Positions 56,601 to 64,000 of a stretch of 64,000 bases of DNA are shown here, piece after piece. A program made the position numbers and the translations under genes. Numbering within the stretch: position 1 is the first letter of the stretch; each line of letters opens with the position of its first letter. The notes beneath the pieces were generated by a model. The model searched no databases and was not told the DNA's origin. It worked only from the letters and a program-made list of their open reading frames with translations. Origin of the DNA: Cladophialophora immunda (taxonomy: Eukaryota; Ascomycota; Eurotiomycetes; Chaetothyriales; Herpotrichiellaceae); the NCBI RefSeq assembly GCF_000835495.1, contig NW_015622547.1, forward strand, positions 1,736,001 through 1,800,000, given 5' to 3'.

Positions 56601-59035
56601 CAGTCCCACCGTGTTTACAAAGCACATGGCGCTTCCGGAGCACTTCGTCCAGTTTTGAGTTGAACCGACACGTACCGCTGTACTCTTGCGCCCAATAAGT
56701 TTGGATCACAGATAAGAACAGAATTGAATCCCGGCCGTGAACGACATCAAGTATCCAGTGTAACTTCTCGCGACTTGAGGGATCTTGAAGAGGTGGATAC
56801 CAACGTACACCGGCAATTTCAACCAGCCACTGCTCCCAGGTCTTACCGCCACGGGATCTAGTTGCGACCTTGGAAGACTGATAAATTTGGTTCAAAAAGT
56901 GCTCGCCATAGTTTGGATTTTCATCGAGGCGTACCAGACACTCTGCGTGGTATTGCTCACGTGAACGCATAAACAACAATTTTGTTGATCCATAGATCCC
57001 TCCAGAAGTCGAGGCCTTGAGCTCGTCTCGAACATTCAAAGGGTACGAAAACCAAAACAAGAGTTCCAACGAACGCAGTAAGTCAGAGATATACCTAGTC
57101 CCAGACTTTGTCATTCTTTCGGTGATAGCAGTGCAGATCTTGACAGAAGAGGCCTGTCGGACTCCTAGGGCTAGATACGTCTCATGTCGTTTGGGCGCTG
57201 TAGCTGCTTCTGGTTGAAGGACGACAAGATCAACGTCAGTGGGCATCTCGAGGAGGATACATTCAGGACCAGTGCCTTCGTTGACCACGTGGGGGAAGAA
57301 GATGTTTGGACCGGCGCGGTGCCATTCCAGCGCTCCACCAACCCTGACAGGGATGATAGGCATATCATGAATCCTTTTCCTGTAGCCTACATTGCCGAGG
57401 GCTAGCCCTTTGTTGATGAATGTCGTGAATGTGTCATGCCAGGCATCATGTAGTGGCCGAGAGCGTAAACGCGAGTCATTACTTTGGAGGTCATCTTCAA
57501 TCAGGTCGAAAGCGTCGTTGAAGTTCAGCCTTGAAGTGCCAAGGTCAAGCAACGCAGCATGATTGGATGTTTTGTATTCTTTTGATAAAAAGGCCCAGGC
57601 TTGTCTGGAATCTGACATGAGGGCTTCAGACTGATGGGTGAAATCGGATGTCAGTATGCGGAGTCGGCTCGGCTTGTGTAAGGAACCATCCATCGAGAAG
57701 AACGACTCTTCCTCCTTCAATATCTGCCGTATTGAAGCCGATAGAGGCTGCAAAAATCCAACCATGGGTCTAAGTGGAATATAGGCAAGCCACTCATAAG
57801 ACAGCATTCTTTTTTCAAGAACCAATCTCTTTGCGAGCGTGCAGAATAGGACCGCAATCTTGTTCCTTAACGCTTTGTTCCAGGAGTTGTCCGAAATGGC
57901 TTGCCTACTGCCAGTCAGGATGAAGTCTGCGTGTACCAAAAAAGGTAGCTCTTTTATCTGCACAATAGGCAGAAATGCAAAGACAAATTGACCTTCTTCA
58001 TGAAGGAGCGGGGAGCCATCATTTGGAGCCGAGATTGGGAGACCAATTCTGATATTAGAGGTAGTCTGGGTGCGTTCGATGTTTCGGGGCATGTCCGTCG
58101 CTTGGCCGTCGAGGATTCGGTAGAAGTATTCCGTGGCTTTCGCAGCCTCTCGTGAAACGATCGTCATAATGTTTCGGTCCACATCGACAGACTTTTCGAA
58201 AGAGACCGTCCCATTTTCGGCTCCAGGAATGTCGAAGCACACGGAAAGCTTCTTGATTTTGCGCAAAGCAAAGATAATACTTGGGTGCAAAGATCTCATC
58301 TGGGCGCAAAGAGTTTCCAGTCCGTCATTTTCGCAGAACGAAAGTTGAAGGCGGAATCTGGTGCGAACATTCTCTGGCAGTTGCTCGCCAGGCTCCCAGA
58401 AGGGCTGAATCATGCCGATTCCATCCTCCTCCCGTTGATGCCTGAAGCGAAAAGACCACAATCCCGAGGTAATGTGCACTTGGTCTGCCACTCCAAAGAC
58501 AGATTTGAAACCAAATCCCTTTTCTCCAGTAGAGTTTTGATCATGTGTCTTAGAACTTTGACCAGTGCTACAAATTGCTAGCACATCCGACAAGGAGAAG
58601 CCGTCTTCGTTGAGGTCGACAATGAGCTCTCTTTGAGAGATGGTAAAACAAATGGTGGGTGTATCGCCACACCGGAGGTACCGGGCGTCATCCGCATTCT
58701 GGAGGAGTTCATAGAAGAACCGAAATGGGTCGTCATAAAGCTGGTTGGAGATCCTAAAAGTGACCATGAGAAAGACTCCTCCCAGTCTGAAACTATACCC
58801 ACATCTTGGTGAATTGAGCCAACACCTTGCGTGACTTGCTTGCCATCATAGTAATCTTCTTCCGGAAGATTTCCGAGCCCGCTTTCCGCAGTTGATCATC
58901 ATCTTCATCATCGAGGTCTCCGTGCCCAGCTCTAATGCAAGTGAGGATATTCTTAACATCCTGTTCGTCTTTCGGCTCACTCAATGGCCTGTCATACAAC
59001 TTCTCGTAGAATTCTGAAAGCTCTGGGTCGATCAT
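53690..59035 (-). CDS. NO VEIN-like protein: GHKL ATPase plus DUF3883 domain
   Basis: Large predicted ATPase, 1644 residues in eight exons on the minus strand: 59035-58803, 58753-56302, 56256-55934, 55884-55267, 55211-54434, 54373-54116, 54060-53974, 53875-53690. The GHKL/sacsin-type fold is plain: FYELLQNADDARYL (about 91-104, Asn97 the metal ligand), NEDGFSLSDVLAICSTGQSS (about 126-145) and GEKGFGFKSVFGVAD (about 154-168). The C-terminus matches NO VEIN/DUF3883: LGAAGELF-VYEMLKHML, ADIVF with Asp1513, WLFEVKTT with Glu1562 and Lys1564, then FYMSPNQYDL and VYCIVRVYNLL. D...E-V-K resembles PD-(D/E)xK nucleases. Intron 1 (49 nt) restores KMISNQLYDDPF. An alternative donor at 54178 would remove 21 more residues before the E-V-K strand. 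Biological role unknown; relatives occur in plants, fungi and bacterial defence loci. Confidence 0.85.
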
Positions 59036-61099
59036 GTTGGGAGCGAGGTGGACGTTCTCGTTGACAGAGTTGGAAGCAGTCAGTTGGCGGCAAGCAGGCT
59101 CTCAAATGCGAATCGAAGATGCAAAGAAGATAGCGGAACTGATCAAAGAGGCAGAGCGCTGGGGCTAAAATTAGCCGCCAGTTGCCAAAGGGGCTGCTGA
59201 TGTACATCGGGGCAGATAGCAAGGCAGATAGCAAGGCAGCATTCCAAGCAGTTAAAGTAGCAAAGATGTTGCACGCCATGTCATGTCGCGTAGCGAAACC
59301 GGCCTTGCCAGGGTGGCAAATGCTGTTTACATAGCACCCTGGCAATAGGACAATTCAATGTCTCCTCCAGACGGTCACGGTTTTTGTTTTCTGGGACTTT
59401 GACCTCGTGTCTTTTATGATCCAACTTTTATGAGCTGAGATGCAGTATATGTCGATGCTGGGGATGAGGACATGTATTGATGTCTAGGTAGTTTGGGTCT
59501 ATCGGCAACCAAACGGAACTTTCGTCTGGCGCCTGTAGATGCCGTCGCGAGGAAGCTGAGCCGTTCATGCCGACGGCGTTGGGGGCTGTTTCACACATGG
59601 CGAACCCTGCAGTAGTGTGCATTAGCTGTTTTAGCAGTACATTAAGCGCCGTTCACTGACGGGGGAACATCGTGTCAACAGCATGTTGCGATGCTTGCGA
59701 GGACTGCGTACTCAGCGCAATACTCAAAGGCGGTGATGCAGGTGGCCTTTAATAATGTGTAACTGGCAAATTGCAGGAGGAAGATGTGCCTGCTTTTGGC
59801 CAGCATCGGAAAGCGTGCCTTTCTCCAGACTCCAGCTACTACACTTCGCTCTGGTGGAGTAGGTTGTGTTCCAGGGCGCCAGTGGTCGTGTAGATTCACA
59901 GAAGACTGTTTGCAAAAACCTGGATGCAGAGGTGACGGGAAGTTCAACGGCTATATGACTTGATGGGCCGCGCCATCTTCGAGACGCTGCGGAGAGAAGT
60001 TCTGGGGCGGTTGGAATGCGCCGCCACGAAGAGCTGGAGCGGAGCTCATCGATGATGGATAAATATCGCGCCTGAGCACTTTAGGAGTCGTATATTTCTT
60101 GCCTTCAACGAGAGAACACTGTAAAAGGCCTGCAATGTCCCATGAAATCACTTGTCAATATCTGCATACTCTTTATGCTCCGCACGGATGACCGCACGCA
60201 AGAGACCATATTGGGGCATGGTACGTTTGCTCGGCCAAATGCTTTGCGATGCCCGGCCAAATGCTCATTTTTAAGGCTTAATGTCACGACTGATAGAGAC
60301 CTTTATCTACTATAGTGCCTAATATTCGCCTAGGATTGGCGAGATATTCCGTCTTTTTGCCGCAAGGAAGGGAATCGAGGCACTATCCTGACAGAAGGGT
60401 TGAGTTTGAGCTTCGGAGGTGCCGCTTGCTAGCCCGGTAGGAATTTGGAGCGAGGGGGTTGAGATTGTGAACTTGGTCGCCGTTGTGGTGAAAGCCTAGG
60501 AGGACGAGTTATATGCGTGGTTTGGCACTGGACGCAGCTTGTTGGTTCCCGACTCGTACTCCACAGAACTAAGTACGAGGTACCCACGAGTATGCAGATG
60601 ACTCGGGAACGAAAAACCTAGTTGTCGTAGATGGATTGATCTTCGAGGTTGAGCGGAGGCTGCTTTAAGCGCTCCTAAGTAAATACACTTGAAGCCCAAT
60701 ATAGCGCCTTGTGATCGGCTACGATTGCCTCTCAGCTAGCATCGAGACATCTAAGGTCTCGGCCGATACTCCAGTTTGCATAAGCATAGTCGATTGATTG
60801 TTGTCATAGAGGCCAAGGAGAGTTGGGAAAGGCCTGTCAAGTGTATAGAAGCAGGGTGATTATTAGGAGTATGATATAAGTTGGTTCGTTGCGTAGAGAT
60901 AGGTACCTTAGAAGGTATGACATGAGCCATTGTCTTGCACATCAGTGTTGCGGGCTGCAAGGGGTTACAATTTTGGCACAGGCGCGATGGTCCCTCGACT
61001 GCTTACACGACCCCTGGAAGAATGCCGGTACTCCGTCTCGTACCCTGAAATGCTCTCGATTGCGAAGTTTCCTTCCTCGCACGGGACTCGGACGTGACT
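59036..61099. other. 2.1-kb intergenic region in the accessory block
   Basis: Contains the promoter of the large ATPase gene and the second direct-repeat copy (60504-60566). Two near-identical 10-12-base units, GGCCAAATGCT, lie at about 60235-60265, and a short CAGATAGCAAGG doublet near 59215-59236. Base composition is more AT-rich than the left half of the window. No gene was recognised. Confidence 0.4.
60504..60566 (+). repeat. Direct repeat copy 2, right of the ATPase gene
   Basis: 63 bases matching 53317-53381 in the same orientation, including CAGCTTGTTGG and ACTCGTACTCCACA. The copies are about 7.2 kb apart and enclose the whole ATPase gene and its promoter. Similarity fades quickly beyond the ends quoted. 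Confidence 0.85.
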
Positions 61100-63169
61100 T
61101 CAAGAGATCAGAATCTCGCGGATCTCCATGTCCGGCATGTGCTTGAAGAGACGCTGAGGAAGGGGCGGAATGCCATGTGCTTCCGCGGCCAAACACAGCT
61201 CAGTGTACCGCCTGGATTGTAGGTCTCCTTGCAAGTCGCTGCCTTTAGGCTCAGATTCTTCTGCTTGTACTTCAGAGAATCGGTAGACCTCTGCCACACC
61301 AACGCGGAAGACGCTGCCTTCCCGATGTTCGACTATCAAGAATTTATCATATTTCACTTGACCAGGAGCTGATTTTACTAGGATGAGTTCCCAATGTTGA
61401 TTCTCAAATCGCTCAGCGATAATATCATCTTCCAGCACCTCAGATATCGAGAGGTATGCCAGCCGTCCTGCAATTCGCCAACCCGGCAACGTCATCACGT
61501 CTGGGAGAACGTGATTCGTGGCGGGGACAAAGCCGCTAATGCTGAGGTATTTGGGTTGGGCTTTCAGTATTTTCTGAGTCTTGACTTCACGGAATAGAGA
61601 ATCCAGGGTCACGAGCTCTCCGGAGTTGAAGCCGAACGCAACCTTTATGTGCGACGAGCCTCTGACATCACCCCAGAGTGTTTGACCGGCCCATCCCAAC
61701 CATGACCATGAAGGGAACATGGATCGTCGTCGAGTTTTATCACCGTAGTAGCGAAACAAAAGGCTATGCGTAAAAGAGTGATGGAGCCTGTCAGGATCTT
61801 CCGGTGCATCTTCGAATGGAAGACCTAAGATCTGGTACACACCAGAATCTGCGAGGCGTGCTGCAATCCCTGCGAAAGCGTTGAAAGCGTCCTCGTCGCG
61901 GCCAAGGTGTCGTTTACTATATTTTTTTATGATTTCGCAATAATAGTCCACGTCGAACTTGGTCTCCGGATCCCTTGAAATGATACTGTCATACATGTGG
62001 TTCGCCACATCAGCCAAATCAAACTCGCCCTGCACTTCGATAACTTCAGATCGTTGCATACATCGACATTCGAAATAGACTTGGTCCTCGGTGAAAACTA
62101 GACATCGGCGCGATAGCAATGCTTCTTGACATGTCCAGCCTCGCGTGTTCCATTTGGATTCTGCAATAACTTGGTCGACGAATGCCATTCCATACCAGAC
62201 TTGAATCCCGCCAATTCTGGCCACTGGCTGAACTCGGCGTGGCGTCGATCCCACCCCGGGTAACCCGAAACTGGCGTCCTCCCCAGCAGCAGCTATTATA
62301 GTCAATGACGCTCCACCGAATATGGATGACATTTGACGGATTTGCTCGGCCTTTCTTTCGGGAGATTTTTGATCAATGCAATATCTGTCAACCCAAAGGT
62401 AAGGTATGTTCAGCTGCCTAGTGACAGTGATTGCGTCAAGGATCGTGTTTGGAACAAGCTGAGGTGATTGGAGGTCTGCAGCCCAGTCTCGGGTGTCCCC
62501 AGAGTTCGCTGCGCCATCGCTTCCCCAAACATAACTGAGGGTAGTGTAAACGCAACCGTCAGGGGCATCGACAACAACCCGCGATTTCACATCAATGACC
62601 TTCATCCCCGCCGGGATATCTCGAGCCTTGCAGGTATCACTATGCGTTATCTCGCAAACCTTAAGCCAACTAACAGCAGCCTTCGGGTCAAACATAGCCG
62701 GGATGAGCTTGGGTTGGAACACTTGGTTTCTGTCCGAGCTGACCTCAGAACAGAAGACCCAACCGATACCCCATTTGATAGATTCTTGGTAATACCAGTC
62801 TGGGGCATTGTCGATGGTCATGCAAATGAAGTCGAGGTTGGGTAAATACTCGCCGCCAGGTTTGTTTCTATTTGAGGACTTTTGAATGCTCCATAAAAAA
62901 GACATGAACCCAAGGCGAGCTTCTTCCTGTAGAAACGTTTTCCGCCTCTGCACTTTTTCTTTCGCGACAGCAAACACTCGACACAGGGCGCACCCGTTCC
63001 GTGCTAATTCGTCGACGTTGTCTGGCAGTGTCGCTATAAACCGTGGCTTTTCATCTTCGAAAAGTTCTTCACAACTCTGACGGACAATGCTGCGAAGATC
63101 TATCGTTTTGCAAAAATCACAGAGCGCGTCGTCTGTAGTACTCATCTCGTCGTTGCAATAAAAGGCCAT
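61100..63169 (-). CDS. HET-domain (heterokaryon incompatibility) protein
   Basis: Member of the fungal HET family, whose TIR-like domain is linked to growth arrest or death after fusion of unlike cells. Intronless, 689 residues; ATG at 63169, with a second in-frame ATG at 63145. The three HET blocks are clear: YTTLSYVWGS at about 208-217, IPYLWVDRYCIDQ at 255-267 and WNTRGWTCQEALLSRR at 340-355, followed by LVFTEDQVYFECRC. Two Cys pairs precede them (LCDFC, GCALC at about 16-20 and 59-63), as in many long HET proteins. The C-terminal 300 residues include SMFPSWSWLGWAG and no WD, NACHT or ankyrin repeats. Same strand as the ATPase gene and about 2.1 kb upstream of it. No frameshift or internal stop. 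Confidence 0.93.
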   Translation of the reverse strand: MAFYCNDEMSTTDDALCDFCKTIDLRSIVRQSCEELFEDEKPRFIATLPDNVDELARNGCALCRVFAVAKEKVQRRKTFLQEEARLGFMSFLWSIQKSSNRNKPGGEYLPNLDFICMTIDNAPDWYYQESIKWGIGWVFCSEVSSDRNQVFQPKLIPAMFDPKAAVSWLKVCEITHSDTCKARDIPAGMKVIDVKSRVVVDAPDGCVYTTLSYVWGSDGAANSGDTRDWAADLQSPQLVPNTILDAITVTRQLNIPYLWVDRYCIDQKSPERKAEQIRQMSSIFGGASLTIIAAAGEDASFGLPGVGSTPRRVQPVARIGGIQVWYGMAFVDQVIAESKWNTRGWTCQEALLSRRCLVFTEDQVYFECRCMQRSEVIEVQGEFDLADVANHMYDSIISRDPETKFDVDYYCEIIKKYSKRHLGRDEDAFNAFAGIAARLADSGVYQILGLPFEDAPEDPDRLHHSFTHSLLFRYYGDKTRRRSMFPSWSWLGWAGQTLWGDVRGSSHIKVAFGFNSGELVTLDSLFREVKTQKILKAQPKYLSISGFVPATNHVLPDVMTLPGWRIAGRLAYLSISEVLEDDIIAERFENQHWELILVKSAPGQVKYDKFLIVEHREGSVFRVGVAEVYRFSEVQAEESEPKGSDLQGDLQSRRYTELCLAAEAHGIPPLPQRLFKHMPDMEIREILIS

Positions 63170-64000
63170 AGAATTTCAAAAATGACACCGTATACTATCA
63201 GACACAATTGCGAAAGCTCGTTCTCGTCGTGGATATCTGGAGGCTGAGCCGCGGCGGGGGAGTGGGATTTGGGCTGCGTGTCTGCTCATGCAGCGAATAG
63301 CAGGTGCAGAAGTGGCCATGTTACCCACGCCCCGGATAGCGCGGCAACTAGCTGTATTTCCGAAGGATGTCGAAATCGTGCACGCGAGCCTCAGGACCTC
63401 GAAAGTGCGTTTGCCCGTGATGGGAAGCTCGACATTCAGGACCATATGTGGAAAAGTATCACTCAGGCTGTCTCAGATGGAATTCGATAGAATCACGAGT
63501 TCTATACACCGCTGAGGAGCTGCAGAGATGAATTCGGTATGGCTCTCTGGTATTCCAGAAATTAGGGGGAGGAATTCCGCGTGGAAAGCTCAATGATGAG
63601 CGTTACCTTAATGTCTTATCCTTTCCCTTTGTGGTAACGAAAGACCGGTGGAAGTAAGAGAAAAACGTGAAAAGACTAAAGTAGGTCTCTCGAGATGAAG
63701 GATGCTGGCCGCTGCCTCTGGCGAATCACATTCAAGCCCACATTGATCGGGAGGAACTCGACGACGCCCTACGACTCTGAATACGCTCAAGGGAAATACT
63801 TGTCTCTCGTGACGAATACCAGGAGCTTGAACTTCCATTAGACTATAGACTTCAGTACCTAGACGGATAAAGCCGCGCGTCTAGTCAGAGAAGAGCAGCT
63901 TTTGGTCGGACTTTGAATGGTTCACTACGGGAATACTATTTTCCATTCTCATATTGTGTATCATTGTCTTTGTGGCCTCGAGGAGGAGCAGCATGTTGAA
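63170..64000. other. Right-end region, no gene recognised
   Basis: 831 bp holding the promoter of the HET gene and the window edge. A minus-strand frame at 63608-63838 starts with an ATG but has no recognisable domain; it could be an exon of a gene that continues outside the window. Confidence 0.35.

Noticed and set aside
63608..63838. Minus-strand frame near the right edge
   Set aside because: Short, no motif. Could be an exon of a gene outside the window but this cannot be supported here.

Overview
The window looks like nuclear DNA of a filamentous ascomycete (Pezizomycotina). Genes are split by short introns of about 45-140 bases with GT...AG ends and CTAAC/CTGAC-like branch sites. Families restricted to or typical of these fungi are present: a HET-domain protein, a Clr5-domain protein, a Myb-like regulator, a DUF2406 protein and fungal MFS sugar carriers. 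Codon choice and the near-complete match of glucose-6-phosphate dehydrogenase to the Aspergillus-type enzyme, as I remember it, suggest Eurotiomycetes or a close class. The species cannot be named from the sequence. No rRNA, tRNA, CRISPR array or intact transposon was recognised. Exon borders were assigned by eye from splice signals and reading-frame continuity.

Layout. 0.2-13.2 kb is mostly housekeeping: tRNA-dihydrouridine synthase (DUS2 type, minus) divergent from inorganic pyrophosphatase; a sucrose/alpha-glucoside:H+ symporter of the GPH type with a 20-nt micro-exon; an unknown multi-pass membrane protein; ribosomal protein eL33 (minus) divergent from glucose-6-phosphate dehydrogenase. 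13.2-18.0 kb is a gene-poor stretch. 18.0-24.4 kb holds a DUF2406 protein, the V-ATPase assembly factor Vma21 (minus) and a Fun30/SMARCAD1-type chromatin remodeller. 27.1-36.9 kb carries a Clr5-domain protein, a very GC-rich fungal transcription-factor-like gene, an MFS sugar transporter and a Myb-like regulator. At 38.7 kb is an Ap4A phosphorylase, followed by a 6.6-kb gene desert rich in simple repeats. 46.4-51.3 kb holds a C2H2 zinc-finger regulator and COP9 signalosome subunit 1.

53-64 kb looks accessory. It contains an eight-exon, about 1640-residue protein joining an Hsp90/sacsin-like (GHKL) ATPase module to a C-terminal NO VEIN/DUF3883 domain with a nuclease-like E-V-K motif. An intronless HET-domain gene follows on the same strand. 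Two direct copies of a 63-65-bp sequence lie either side of the large gene. This pair is the best candidate in the window for an undescribed system, plausibly self/non-self recognition or defence, but that role is inferred from families and context only.

Shared regulation is hinted at by the 8-mer TCACGTGA. It occurs twice between the dihydrouridine synthase and pyrophosphatase genes and once upstream of the eL33 gene.
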